The notes: generated by a model not told the origin, from the sequence alone. Shown: positions 1 to 7,977, counted from the stretch's first letter. The stretch: DNA of 16,020 nt from CAYURH01 sp964447105 (GCA_964447105.1 CAYURH010000021.1:1-16020); one strand, 5' to 3'. Translations and numbers: made by a program.

Positions 1-2945
1 CCTTTGCCATCGTTTGGCGGGGGCGAAGGGGCTTGTGCTGTGGTGCCGATGGTAAAGCTGCCGCCCTGAACGACCATATTGACGCTGGTTGTTACTGCTG
101 TGCCGTTGTCGGTGATCGTCGAATCGCCAATCGTGCCAGCACTAGTAAATTTAGACAATTTGTTGGTGGAGCCGCTGCCGGTAATACCACCGCCCACGCC
201 CGCACAGTTACCGGTGGTGAGACAGATAGTTGCTGTGGTGCCGCCTGGGTCGGGCAGTGTGTAGGTAGTATTTTGTCCGAGCGCCGCGACTTGCAGCGTG
301 CCAGTGTTGCTGCTGCCATCGCTTATAACCAAACTGCCAGCTTGTGATGTTGTGCCCAGCGTGGCACTGCCGCCTTGCAATGTAATATTGCCAGCGCTGG
401 TAATGTCGCCGCCGGCAGCCACTTGGAAAGCGTTGGCAGTACCGGAGGTAAGCGTGCCAGATACGTCGACGTTTCCTGTGACATTGGTGTTGTCTTGCAG
501 CTCAATTGTGCCAGCTGAATTGAGCGTAATGTTGTTGCCGCCGCCAGTCGAGGCAATGGTGATGCCTGCGGCTGCGGTTAGGTTGCCGATGTTGAGCAGG
601 TTACCACTGTTGTCGACGCGAGTTATGCTGTTGGTCTGCAGTGTGCCGCCAGTTGTGTTGATGTCGCCTGATCCGCTATATGTTGTGCCGCCCGAAATCG
701 TCCCGGTAAGGCCAATATTGCCAATATTCGTGGCGTTACCCGACGCATCGATGCGAGTTGTGTTGCCGGTTTGCAGTGCGCCGGCACTTGAATTAATGTT
801 GCCAGTACTCGTGGTTGTACCAGTGACGCTAATACCAGCCGCACTCACACCCAGATAGGTTGTGGAGCCAGTGTTGTCCTGTACTTCCAGCAGGTTGGCG
901 CCAATGGGCGTGCTGGTGTCGCGAATAGTCAGGGCGCCGCGCGTGGCGTCTACCGTAATTTCGGGGCTCGTTGAGTTGTTGTAAGCGGCTTGCAGTGTCA
1001 CACCCGCGCCGGCACAGTTGCCCGTGCTCAAACACACGGTGCCGGTGGCGTCGGGGAAGGTAATGGTGCGGTTGCCGCCGGCCACGGCAGTAACCAGGGT
1101 GATAGTGTTTGCATTTGTGGCGTTGCTAAAGACTAGCTGGCCATCCAGCGCACCGCCTTCGCCTAAAATCGCTCTACCCGCGCTGGTGTTTACGCTAAAG
1201 ATATTTTGGCTGGCAGCATTTTGAATGTTGAAAGCCAGAGCAGAGTTACCACTGTTTCTAAAGGTGTTGGTGCCGCCGGTAAACGTTTGTGTCGCATTGA
1301 GTTTGGCTAGGTTTGCGTCGTTGCTGAGGTTGGTTGATGAGATTTGAACGCCGTTTATTTGATAGGTGTGGCCAGCGCTTAAACTCAAGTCGCCATTGAC
1401 GGTGATGACGCTGCCGCTCTGACTAATGAGGGAATTGCCAATAGCCTGTGAACCAGTAAATACAGGGATGGTACCGGTGCTGCCACCCGCGGTAGTCACG
1501 CCACCGCCCACGCCCGCACAGTTGCCTACGGTTGTACAAACATCCCAAGTGCCGCCAGCTGCATTTCGGAATTGATAGGTAATGGCGGCGGTAGGTGCTT
1601 CAAATGCCAGCGTGGTTGAGTTGACGCCGTTTGTCGCGTTGATCACGCTACCCGAGGTCCCTTGTAGGGTGAATGCTTGGCTCGTTGAACCTACGGTCAA
1701 CGCACCGCTTGGATTGATGCTGTTGGTGTTGACGCCGGCAAAGGTTGGGGTGGCGCCACTGTTGATGTTTTGGACGGTGTTGATTGTGCCGCCCGAGGCG
1801 CTAAAGTTGGTGGAGCTAAACTGGGCGATGCCTTTTTGCGCGGTGCTCGCGTCGTTGATGGTGATCGTGCCGCCAGCACCACTGGCGTTGGCGATTGTCA
1901 GCACACCGGTCTGACTGTTGATCGAAGTCACGCCGCCTGGGCAGGCCGAAAACGCCGGTGCGCCTACGGTGGACATAAGACACAAACCCGTGCCACCGGC
2001 CGTAATGGCGGTGATTGCGCCCGACCCTTGGCCAATCAACACGCCGTTGTTGGCAAGCGCGGCGGCGCCGGTGCCGCCATTGCTGACGCTCAGTGCCGTG
2101 CCCAAGGTGAGCGATCCAGTGACGCTCAAGTCTCCACCGACCGTAACAACAGTGCCGTTGTCGGACAGTAGCGAGTCGGCAATGGTTTGCACTCCAGTGA
2201 ATTTGGCGATGCGGTTTGTGGTGCCACCGGGACTTTGCACAGTGCCCGTGCCGGCGCCGTTGTTGGTGATGGTCAAGTTGCCGCTGCCGTCGTCGGTGAT
2301 ATCGAGTGTGACGGAGCCTGACACCAAACTGTTCACGCCGTTGGTACGACTGATGGTGGTGCCGTCGATGATGATGCCATTGCCTGCGCTCAGCGAGACT
2401 GCACCAGTTTGACCCTGTACGCTGAGTACGCCAGTGTTGGCAAATTGATTGTTGGTCAAACTCAAACCAGCGCCTGCCGTGGGGGCAGCGTTTTGGGCGG
2501 TCAGATTCACAAATCCGCTACCGTTGTAGTACGCCAACTGATTGGTGGCGTCGTCGTAGTAAATTTGGCCAGGGGCAGCGTTGCTCGGCTGGGTTGATGG
2601 CGAGATGATAAATCCGCCGCTTGCCAAGAAGTTGCCATTTACCCGCAGACTACGCGTGCCCAACAAGTTGGACGAACCGCTCGCAATCAAATTATCCAGT
2701 GGCAGATCCACTGTATTGAAACTGTTCTGCGCCTCTTGTTGTGCACGTTTGGGTTGCACAGCAAAAATAATCACCGTACCGATGATCAGCAACAGGACTA
2801 AAGCAACCGCCACTATAATTTTCTTACTATTAACGCCGCGCTGACGCCGTGGTGGGAGCGTCTTTTGTTGAGGTGGCGTTAGATTAGTAGACGTGGGTTG
2901 ATTACTGTATCCAAAAGTAATATCTTGGATTTTGTTTTCCACCAC
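1..2945 (-). CDS. Large membrane-anchored beta-strand repeat surface protein (partial, C-terminus off window)
   Basis: One minus-strand frame stays open from GTG at 2945 to the window edge, giving 981 residues without a stop. An in-frame TAA five codons upstream limits the start to the tandem GTG GTG at 2945/2942. The N-terminus (about 1-41) is polar and ends in basic residues (PPRRQRGVNSKK). One hydrophobic segment follows (about 42-63), so the protein is probably anchored N-in with everything else outside. The exterior is rich in Gly, Thr, Ser, Asn and Val, with few charges. It carries repeated modules: FTG..xI..S...DNGT blocks, YTLPD/ITFPD motifs followed by a C-x5-C pair ending TGNCAG, and TR(I/V)D.SGN..NIGN copies. 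This composition is typical of phage tail-fibre-like or adhesin-like surface proteins in CPR genomes. The function is unknown; attachment to a host or surface is an inference. The C-terminus cannot be judged. Confidence 0.88.
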   Translation of the reverse strand, partial: MVENKIQDITFGYSNQPTSTNLTPPQQKTLPPRRQRGVNSKKIIVAVALVLLLIIGTVIIFAVQPKRAQQEAQNSFNTVDLPLDNLIASGSSNLLGTRSLRVNGNFLASGGFIISPSTQPSNAAPGQIYYDDATNQLAYYNGSGFVNLTAQNAAPTAGAGLSLTNNQFANTGVLSVQGQTGAVSLSAGNGIIIDGTTISRTNGVNSLVSGSVTLDITDDGSGNLTITNNGAGTGTVQSPGGTTNRIAKFTGVQTIADSLLSDNGTVVTVGGDLSVTGSLTLGTALSVSNGGTGAAALANNGVLIGQGSGAITAITAGGTGLCLMSTVGAPAFSACPGGVTSINSQTGVLTIANASGAGGTITINDASTAQKGIAQFSSTNFSASGGTINTVQNINSGATPTFAGVNTNSINPSGALTVGSTSQAFTLQGTSGSVINATNGVNSTTLAFEAPTAAITYQFRNAAGGTWDVCTTVGNCAGVGGGVTTAGGSTGTIPVFTGSQAIGNSLISQSGSVITVNGDLSLSAGHTYQINGVQISSTNLSNDANLAKLNATQTFTGGTNTFRNSGNSALAFNIQNAASQNIFSVNTSAGRAILGEGGALDGQLVFSNATNANTITLVTAVAGGNRTITFPDATGTVCLSTGNCAGAGVTLQAAYNNSTSPEITVDATRGALTIRDTSTPIGANLLEVQDNTGSTTYLGVSAAGISVTGTTTSTGNINSSAGALQTGNTTRIDASGNATNIGNIGLTGTISGGTTYSGSGDINTTGGTLQTNSITRVDNSGNLLNIGNLTAAAGITIASTGGGNNITLNSAGTIELQDNTNVTGNVDVSGTLTSGTANAFQVAAGGDITSAGNITLQGGSATLGTTSQAGSLVISDGSSNTGTLQVAALGQNTTYTLPDPGGTTATICLTTGNCAGVGGGITGSGSTNKLSKFTSAGTIGDSTITDNGTAVTTSVNMVVQGGSFTIGTTAQAPSPPPNDGK
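57..180 (-). repeat. FTG-type module, copy 3
   Basis: Within the surface protein this stretch reads as a Gly-Ser-rich lead, KFTSAGTIGDSTITDNGT, then a VTT...GG turn. It matches copies at 1383-1487 and 2121-2228 in the order linker, (K/V)FT, I-x-x-S, (D/S)-(N/S)-G, V-T-V. The copies are diverged at the amino-acid level, so duplication is old or selected for structure. Confidence 0.7.
204..224 (-). repeat. C-x5-C motif (CLTTGNC), copy 3
   Basis: Two cysteines five residues apart follow a YTLPDPGGTTATI strand. Related copies are at 1014-1034 (CLSTGNC) and 1518-1538 (CTTVGNC). Such regularly spaced pairs in an external protein could form local disulfides; that is an inference. Confidence 0.7.
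1014..1034 (-). repeat. C-x5-C motif (CLSTGNC), copy 2
   Basis: Follows an ITFPDATGTV strand and precedes AGAGVT. It is the same module as at 204-224 and 1518-1538. Confidence 0.7.
1383..1487 (-). repeat. FTG-type module, copy 2
   Basis: Second copy of the module: VFTGSQAIGNSLISQSGS followed by VITVNGDLSL. As in copy 3, it lies just after a C-x5-C TGNCAG-like motif, which suggests the Cys motif and FTG block form one larger unit. Confidence 0.7.
1518..1538 (-). repeat. C-x5-C motif (CTTVGNC), copy 1
   Basis: Follows an ITYQFRNAAGGTWDV strand and precedes AGVGGGVT. It is the same module as the two more C-terminal copies. Confidence 0.65.
2121..2228 (-). repeat. FTG-type module, copy 1
   Basis: N-terminal-most copy of the module: KFTGVQTIADSLLSDNGT followed by VVTVGGDLSV. 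It is the copy nearest the membrane anchor. Confidence 0.7.
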
Positions 2946-2977
2946 TTTGTATTTTTAATCGAATGTTCCTCAACATA

Positions 2978-3006
2978 ATCATACGTGCTTAAGCTTAACT
3001 CAGCAA
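2978..3006 (-). promoter_or_regulatory. Candidate promoter of the surface protein gene
   Basis: On the minus strand TTGCTG (3006-3001) is followed after 17 bp by TATGAT (2983-2978), a good -10 with a weak -35. The spacer holds the perfect palindrome TTAAGCTTAA (2989-2998), which is also two tandem GCTTAA units and could be an operator. The expected transcript start near 2971 leaves a leader of about 26 nt. A GAGG lies too far upstream of the GTG to be a normal ribosome site. Confidence 0.45.
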
Positions 3007-3032
3007 GTAAAAATATCTTTTTGTTGTAAAAA

Positions 3033-3311
3033 CTACGCAGCTTGATCGGGCAGGTAAATGAAAAGAGTTACTGTGTTGTTGTGTACTTTCATCAGCCCAT
3101 GGGTGATGGGGAAGTGCAGGTGCTGCGTACCGGTGTCTACCACAATGTCGCCCGACTCGAGGAGCGAAAAGAAATTAGCGTGGTCGGCTAGTACATCAAA
3201 TGGCCCTACTTTGTTGAGCGCCGACACCGACAGCGCGGCGCCTTCGTAGAAAAGTTGGGTGGGGGCGATCACTTTGACTTTGAGTTTGGGGGTGCCAACG
3301 ACCTGTTTCAT
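3033..3311 (-). CDS. atpC: F-type ATPase epsilon subunit, short form
   Basis: This encodes 92 residues matching the N-terminal beta-sandwich of F1 epsilon, which joins gamma to the c-ring. The conserved stretch is recognisable at 36-54 (GPFDVLADHANFFSLLESG, where ordinary epsilon has G-x-F-G-I-L-x-x-H-A). The protein ends at about residue 92, so the two-helix C-terminal domain that inhibits ATP hydrolysis in many bacteria is absent. The start ATG overlaps the beta stop (ATGA at 3311-3308), implying translational coupling. It is the last gene of the operon. No hairpin terminator is visible in the 87 bp before the next minus-strand gene. The subunit identity is supported by both sequence and operon position. 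Confidence 0.85.
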   Translation of the reverse strand: MKQVVGTPKLKVKVIAPTQLFYEGAALSVSALNKVGPFDVLADHANFFSLLESGDIVVDTGTQHLHFPITHGLMKVHNNTVTLFIYLPDQAA

Positions 3312-4618
3312 ATGAGGATTTCTTCGATGCCGCGTAGTGTATCTTCCAGACGGAAGTATTCGCCTTTGGTGCCGTTGAGATCTTCGGTGACGAAGAATGA
3401 TTGGCTGAAGAAGTTGATGATTTTTTGGGCGCGGTCGTAGTCGCGACGTTCATCGAGACTGAGTTCGCTTTTGCCAATGATAGCCACGATGTTTTTGAGC
3501 GATTCATATTTTTGCATAATCGCCTGTACCTGAGTGGCGAGCACGTAGTGACGATCGCCTACCACATCTGGCGATAGCAGCGACGACACGGTGCGGATCA
3601 AGTCTACGGCTGGGCGCACACCGGATTCGGCAACTTCGCGCGACAGCACGACGGTGGAGTCGAGTTGTTGGGCAATTTCTTGCACCGCTGGGTCGCTGAG
3701 GTCGTCGGCTGGGATAAAGATAGCTTGCACAGAGGTGATTGACCCGTGTTGGTTGGAGCTGAGTCGATCCTGGAATCGGCGCAAATCGCTAAATAGCGTG
3801 GCCTGATAGCCGCCTTCGCTGGGCATAGTACCTAGAGTAGTGGCCAGTTCGTTACTGGCTTGAATGTAACGATAAATGTTGTCGATAAACACCAGTACGT
3901 CGCGCTCTTGTTCATCGCGCAGGTATTCGGCAATGGTTGCGGCCGACAAACCTACAAGTGCACGCATAGCAGGCGTTTCTTGCATCTGGCCCATCAGCAT
4001 CACCGTTTTGTTGAGGATGCCACGTTCTTTGAGTGTCATGTATAGTTCGTGACCTTCACGAATACGTTCACCAATACCCACAAACATTGCCAGCTTGGCT
4101 TCGTCTTGGGCGATGTTGTGGATGAGCTCCATGATGAGGACGGTCTTGCCCACACCAGCGCCGCCGATCATGCCGATCTTGCGGCCTTTAACAAATGGTG
4201 TGAAGAAATCGATGACCTTGATGCCCGTTTCGAGCATCTCTGGCTTGCCGGTCGACGGATCGGGTGTGGCCGATGTGGCGTAAATGCTGCGCCGCCTGTC
4301 TGCCTGTATGGGCCCGCCGCCGTCGATAGGTTCACCGTAAGCATTGAGCACCCGGCCTAATACGCCGCTGCTTTCGGGCACGGTGATGGTGTTTTTGGCG
4401 GAGATTACGGCCGCGCCACGACGCACTTCGCTACTGGCGCTCAGGTTGATGCAGCGCGCCAGGTAGGGGTTGGGGTAGCTAGCGACTTCGAGCACTACCG
4501 ATGGATTGTCGGCAAGCATGAGCAGCTCTTTGGGCGCTGGGCGTTCGCCCATGAGCTGCACTTCGCAGATAAGGCCGCGTATGGTGCGGATACGGCCTAC
4601 CGCATCTTTAGTGTTCAT
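3308..4618 (-). CDS. atpD: F-type ATPase beta subunit, divergent catalytic subunit
   Basis: This is the 436-residue catalytic subunit of an F1 head. Visible motifs are the Walker A GGAGVGKT (152-159), GIGERIREG with the catalytic Glu at 184, Walker B VLVFIDN with Asp246, PADDLSDPA (303-311) and SELSLDE (384-390) in place of DELSEED. The residues needed for ATP hydrolysis are therefore present. Two conserved sites are altered. The GQMNEPPGAR stretch reads GQMQETPAMR (210-219). The tyrosine of GIYPAVDP, which stacks on the adenine in ordinary beta, is Arg335 in GVRPAVD. The protein is slightly shorter than usual (about 460-480). It overlaps gamma upstream and epsilon downstream by ATGA. I infer an active ATPase that may not be tuned for ATP synthesis. 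Confidence 0.93.
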   Translation of the reverse strand: MNTKDAVGRIRTIRGLICEVQLMGERPAPKELLMLADNPSVVLEVASYPNPYLARCINLSASSEVRRGAAVISAKNTITVPESSGVLGRVLNAYGEPIDGGGPIQADRRRSIYATSATPDPSTGKPEMLETGIKVIDFFTPFVKGRKIGMIGGAGVGKTVLIMELIHNIAQDEAKLAMFVGIGERIREGHELYMTLKERGILNKTVMLMGQMQETPAMRALVGLSAATIAEYLRDEQERDVLVFIDNIYRYIQASNELATTLGTMPSEGGYQATLFSDLRRFQDRLSSNQHGSITSVQAIFIPADDLSDPAVQEIAQQLDSTVVLSREVAESGVRPAVDLIRTVSSLLSPDVVGDRHYVLATQVQAIMQKYESLKNIVAIIGKSELSLDERRDYDRAQKIINFFSQSFFVTEDLNGTKGEYFRLEDTLRGIEEILI

Positions 4619-5469
4619 AGGGTGGCTCCTTTGGCATGAAAGCGTACGGCTTTGATGATTTCTTTTTGGCGTTCGTCGCTTTCGGCGCGTTTGGCGCGGT
4701 AGTAGTTCTGGCGAAATTCCTGGCTCAGGTGTTCGGCGCGTTTTTTGGCGGCCGACATGGCATTGAAGCGCGCGGCATAACCCGCTAGTTTGGAATCCAT
4801 AATAATCTGAATTAGCGCCACGCCCATCATCACACCTTCCATATAGTTAGCAATTTCGTTGATGCCTGGTTCGAAAATATAGTCGCGTGAACTCACCACT
4901 TCGTCCGAGCTTTCGACGTCTTGCCCCAGTGCTTTCACTGCGGTCAACAGCTCAATACGAGCGATTTTTTGTACACGCAGTGATTCATAGGTTTGATAAA
5001 ACACTTCAATGCGACCGTAAGGGCTGAGTACCTGCAAAATCTCGCCGATCGTAATATCAGTGTCGCCAGGCGGCAATGGGAACGCCTGAGTGACGCGCAC
5101 GCCGCGTTGGCGAAGTTGAGGGATGCCGTGCATACCTATCACTACCACATCTGTTGTTTCGCTCATGTTGCGAATCACTTCGTCGGCAATGTGTTCGTCG
5201 ACTTCGCCGCTCAGTTTGCCTTCGGATGTGACGGCCACAAACACTGTCTGATCTTTTTTGGTACGATCAGTTCGCTGCAAACGTTCGTCAGGGTCGACAC
5301 GTAACTGACTGTAGGTCTGCCACAGTTCGGCGAAGAAGTCTTTGCTGGCCACTACACGGTTGCGGATTTTACTAATGTGAATACTCGCGATGCTTTCGAA
5401 TACTTCGGTCAGATCCTCTACGGTGTGGATCTGGGCGAGCTCGTTTTGGATACGGAGGGCGCGACTCAT
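4615..5469 (-). CDS. atpG: F-type ATPase gamma subunit (central shaft), divergent
   Basis: This 284-residue protein lies between alpha and beta genes, as gamma does in ordinary atp operons. The N-terminal helix (MSRALRIQNELAQIHTVEDL, 1-20) and the long C-terminal helix (about 204-275, with DSKLAGYAARFNAMSAAKKR at 225-244) match the antiparallel coiled coil that turns inside the alpha/beta ring. The middle (about 76-180) fits the Rossmann-like domain. The usual N-terminal K-M-V-A-A motif is not kept (here FESIASIHISKIR), so the shaft is clearly diverged. ATG overlaps the alpha stop by ATGA, and its own stop overlaps the beta start by ATGA. Assignment rests on sequence pattern plus position. 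Confidence 0.85.
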   Translation of the reverse strand: MSRALRIQNELAQIHTVEDLTEVFESIASIHISKIRNRVVASKDFFAELWQTYSQLRVDPDERLQRTDRTKKDQTVFVAVTSEGKLSGEVDEHIADEVIRNMSETTDVVVIGMHGIPQLRQRGVRVTQAFPLPPGDTDITIGEILQVLSPYGRIEVFYQTYESLRVQKIARIELLTAVKALGQDVESSDEVVSSRDYIFEPGINEIANYMEGVMMGVALIQIIMDSKLAGYAARFNAMSAAKKRAEHLSQEFRQNYYRAKRAESDERQKEIIKAVRFHAKGATL

Positions 5470-6890
5470 GCTTGTGCTCCCATGGTAGCCAGTTGTAGTA
5501 ATTGGTTAACCACCTGAGTCATGGTGGTGTCGTCGGTGGCTTGAGGGGCGAATTCGCGCGCTTTCATTTTGAGTAGACCTACGTTGAGGCGTATCTGGCC
5601 TTTGGTGGCGATGACGGTTTCCAGTATCAACTGCTGTTCAATGACGCTAAACCGCTCGCTGGGTGATTGGCGAAAGGCGTCGAGCAACATTTGCCCCAGG
5701 AGTAGTGACGCTTGAGTTTCGGGGGCCATGTCGGAGCCGAAGTGGGCAAATTCTGCCGCCTGGCGGTATTCGGCCAGGCGTTTAAATAGACTGCTGGATA
5801 ATTGCTTTTGGCGTTGGTTTTGTGCCCGACCACCCACACGTGACACAGATAAGCCGGCGTTGACCGCGGGGCGAATATTCTGCCGGAAACTAGCCAGGTC
5901 AAATATAATCTGCCCGTCGGTGATGGACATAATGCTGGTGGGCAGGAACGCCGTGATGTCGTCGCCTGGAGTGATGATGACCGGCAGTGCGGTGAGCGTT
6001 TTGCCGTTGCTCGCCAGTCGCCCGGCGCGCTCGAGTAGACTGGAGTGAGCAAAGAACATATCGCCCGGGTAGCTGTCGCGTCCCGGATTGCCGCCTGAGA
6101 GCAGGCTAACTTCGCGGTAAACTTTGGCGTGTGATGACAGGTCGTCGTATATAATCACCGTGTCACGCCCGTTGTACCAAAAATATTCAGCCACGGCACA
6201 GCCCACATATGGTGCGATGTAGCTCTGGGCGAGCGAATCAAATATATTGGCCACGATCACCACGCTGTTGTTGATAGCTCCCGTTTCGTTGAGTGTGCGC
6301 AGGAGTTGATCAATCTCTACCCGTCGTTTACCAATGAGTACATAGACTACTATCCGGTCAGTGCCAGTTTGGTTGATGCCGAGCTGTTGCAGGAAACTAC
6401 TTTTGCCTGATTTGGTGTCGCCCAACACGGCAATGCGCTGACCCAACACCACAGTAAAGAGTGCATCTACAATAGTCACGCCTGATGGCAGCTGATCGCT
6501 CAGTAATTGGCGCTCCATCATGCCCGGTGCCGGGTAGTAAAGTGGCCATGTGCCGGCCACATGTATGGGTCCTTTGCCGTCGAGCGGATGGAGTAGAGCG
6601 TTAACCACGCGGCCGATCAGTCCTTCGCCTACACCAGTTGCCAAGGTGTGGTCTTGCAGCGCGCACAAGTTGCCCAGTGGCGTGCTTTCGGATTCGAGGT
6701 TCATCACCAGCACCGTTTCTTCATTCACCTCGCGAACCATGCCGCGTAAGCCGGATTCGAATAATACCATGGCACCCACACCTACGCCGTCTAGGCCCTT
6801 GACGCTCACCAAAAATCGATCAGTGGCTACAACTTCACCCGTTGGTGCGCCATTGTCGATGAGTTGCTGAAACACGCTATCGTCAAACAC
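5466..6890 (-). CDS. atpA: F-type ATPase alpha subunit, divergent
   Basis: This is the 474-residue non-catalytic nucleotide-binding subunit. Walker A reads GDTKSGKS (157-164, usually GDRQTGKT). Walker B reads VIIYDDLSSHA (245-255). NPGRDSYPGDMFFAHSSLLERA (268-289) and the arginine-finger region GLSVSRVGGRAQ (346-357, Arg351) are well kept, so the finger reaching into the beta site is present. The N-terminus is short: alpha normally has an N-terminal helix of about 25 residues that binds delta, and here it is nearly absent before GEVVATDRF. Start is GTG at 6890, overlapping the end of the delta gene by 8 bp. Its stop overlaps the gamma start. The total is shorter than the usual 500-510 residues. 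Confidence 0.93.
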   Translation of the reverse strand: MFDDSVFQQLIDNGAPTGEVVATDRFLVSVKGLDGVGVGAMVLFESGLRGMVREVNEETVLVMNLESESTPLGNLCALQDHTLATGVGEGLIGRVVNALLHPLDGKGPIHVAGTWPLYYPAPGMMERQLLSDQLPSGVTIVDALFTVVLGQRIAVLGDTKSGKSSFLQQLGINQTGTDRIVVYVLIGKRRVEIDQLLRTLNETGAINNSVVIVANIFDSLAQSYIAPYVGCAVAEYFWYNGRDTVIIYDDLSSHAKVYREVSLLSGGNPGRDSYPGDMFFAHSSLLERAGRLASNGKTLTALPVIITPGDDITAFLPTSIMSITDGQIIFDLASFRQNIRPAVNAGLSVSRVGGRAQNQRQKQLSSSLFKRLAEYRQAAEFAHFGSDMAPETQASLLLGQMLLDAFRQSPSERFSVIEQQLILETVIATKGQIRLNVGLLKMKAREFAPQATDDTTMTQVVNQLLQLATMGAQA

Positions 6891-7356
6891 CGAAAGTCAG
6901 CTCCGCGATGCGTTGTTTGTTGTCTAAGATGTGCCGGCGAAAGGAATAATCATATACATGCGATCCAGCCGTAGCTACAAATCCACCACCCAAATCAGCT
7001 CGGGCCGAAAACGTCACCAAAATCGTGGGACTCATTTGGGTGCGAAACCACGTGGTGATTTGCCGTTTGACGGTGCGAGTTGGTAAACCGGCTAGGGTAA
7101 GATGCACGACGGGCGCGTGGTTGAGTAGTTGTTCGACGCCAGTGTGAAGTTCTTCTAGCCCGGCTTGATCATCGGGTTCGATACGTGAGGACTGCAACAG
7201 ATCTATTAGTAGCTGCGACATGTCGGGTAGTTGTGCGGTCTGGCCTCGGATTTTGGCATCGTGCAGCGCGCTGCGATAGGCATCTACCTCCATCAATACC
7301 GCGCTCAACTGATCGGGCGAATGGAGATCCATAGGCAAAGCAACCTGTACGCTCAC
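6883..7356 (-). CDS. atpH: F-type ATPase delta-like subunit (stator link)
   Basis: This 157-residue product sits between b and alpha, the normal place of delta, which ties the stator stalk to the top of F1. The best match is the C-terminal third: TILVTFSARADLGGGFVATA (111-130) then GSHVYDYSFRRHI (131-143), which fits delta's G-G-(F/V)-x-(V/I)-x-x-G-x-x-x-(Y/I)-D-x-S pattern. The N-terminal part is helical and not recognisable on its own. Start is GTG at 7356, overlapping the b stop (GTGA). Slightly shorter than usual delta (about 175-180). Assignment is by motif and position. Confidence 0.75.
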   Translation of the reverse strand: MSVQVALPMDLHSPDQLSAVLMEVDAYRSALHDAKIRGQTAQLPDMSQLLIDLLQSSRIEPDDQAGLEELHTGVEQLLNHAPVVHLTLAGLPTRTVKRQITTWFRTQMSPTILVTFSARADLGGGFVATAGSHVYDYSFRRHILDNKQRIAELTFGV

Positions 7357-7964
7357 AGCAAAATGTCTCGTTTAATATCGTCACGGTGCTGCTGCAGGCT
7401 TTGCAGGATGTAGTTGGTTTGCGCCCCCAGGTCGACGTTGGTGCCCAAGCTCTCGGCCAAGTAGCTACTGACCACGTCATTCATGCGGCGGTTGAATAGG
7501 GCGATGCGTTTTTCTTTTTCCTCAAGCATGTCTTTTTCCAACTCAGCAATCAACTGATCGCGACGTTTGTCGAGCTCAAGCTGGAGTTTGGTAAACGTGC
7601 CGATGCTTTGCTCGCGAAGCGCCTCCAAGCTCACCTGATATTTTTCGAATTCAGGGCTAATAGAGTTATTGGCAAGTTCGGTCATGTGAGCTGAAAGCGC
7701 TGTTACGGCGTTGTCGAGCGATTGCTGTAGCTGGCCGGCAGCTTCGGCAGCGGCTTTTTGTAATTCTTCACGAGTGATTTTGTTGACCTGAGCCCAGTCC
7801 TGCTCGCTGAAAAGTTTGGTGCCGTCCACGTGTACGTCGTACACTTTGGGCACAGGTTTCTGGCGCAGTTTATGGTCTAGATATGAGGCCCAAATTAAAC
7901 TCAGGGCGTTGACAAGCGCCATTACAACCAGCCCAGCTACCAAAACTATTTGCAGCGTGTCCAC
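7353..7964 (-). CDS. atpF: F-type ATPase b-like subunit (membrane-anchored stator stalk)
   Basis: This 203-residue protein has one N-terminal membrane helix (about 4-27), then a basic HKLRQKP stretch. A long charged helical region follows, strongest at about 66-175 (ELQKAAAEAAGQLQQ, ELDKRRDQLIAELEKD, EEKEKRIALFNRR). This is the architecture of b, whose paired helices hold F1 still. About 35 residues after the membrane helix (KPVPKVYDVHVDGTKLFSEQ) are not helix-like and are unusual for b. Start is GTG at 7964, preceded by an AGGGGG ribosome site at about 7980-7975 that overlaps the upstream stop codon. Sequence conservation of b is always low, so the call leans on architecture and operon position. 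Confidence 0.75.
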   Translation of the reverse strand: MDTLQIVLVAGLVVMALVNALSLIWASYLDHKLRQKPVPKVYDVHVDGTKLFSEQDWAQVNKITREELQKAAAEAAGQLQQSLDNAVTALSAHMTELANNSISPEFEKYQVSLEALREQSIGTFTKLQLELDKRRDQLIAELEKDMLEEKEKRIALFNRRMNDVVSSYLAESLGTNVDLGAQTNYILQSLQQHRDDIKRDILL

Positions 7965-7977
7965 CCTAGGTCGCCCC

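Noticed and set aside
298..858. Plus-strand open frame of 186 codons rich in V, L, P and A, with similar plus-strand frames at 1582-1914 and 1918-2412
   Set aside because: They are antisense to the continuous 981-codon minus-strand repeat frame. The composition is what the complement of Gly/Thr/Asn/Ser-rich codons gives, and no family motif is present.
1..2945. Tandem low-complexity DNA as a simple repeat or CRISPR-like array
   Set aside because: The similarity is at the protein-module level, with diverged bases. There are no regularly spaced identical units.
2907..2979. Short minus-strand ORF starting ATG TTG AGG just upstream of and overlapping the surface protein start
   Set aside because: About 24 codons, with no ribosome site and no conservation that can be judged. 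A leader peptide is possible but unsupported.
3007..3030. AAAAATATCTTTTT as a possible terminator after epsilon
   Set aside because: The stem would be only five A:T pairs, with no G:C pairs and no distinct U-run after it. It is too weak to call.
5627..6052. Minus-strand 141-codon frame inside the alpha gene
   Set aside because: It is an out-of-frame shadow of a well-conserved alpha subunit, with no recognisable protein pattern.
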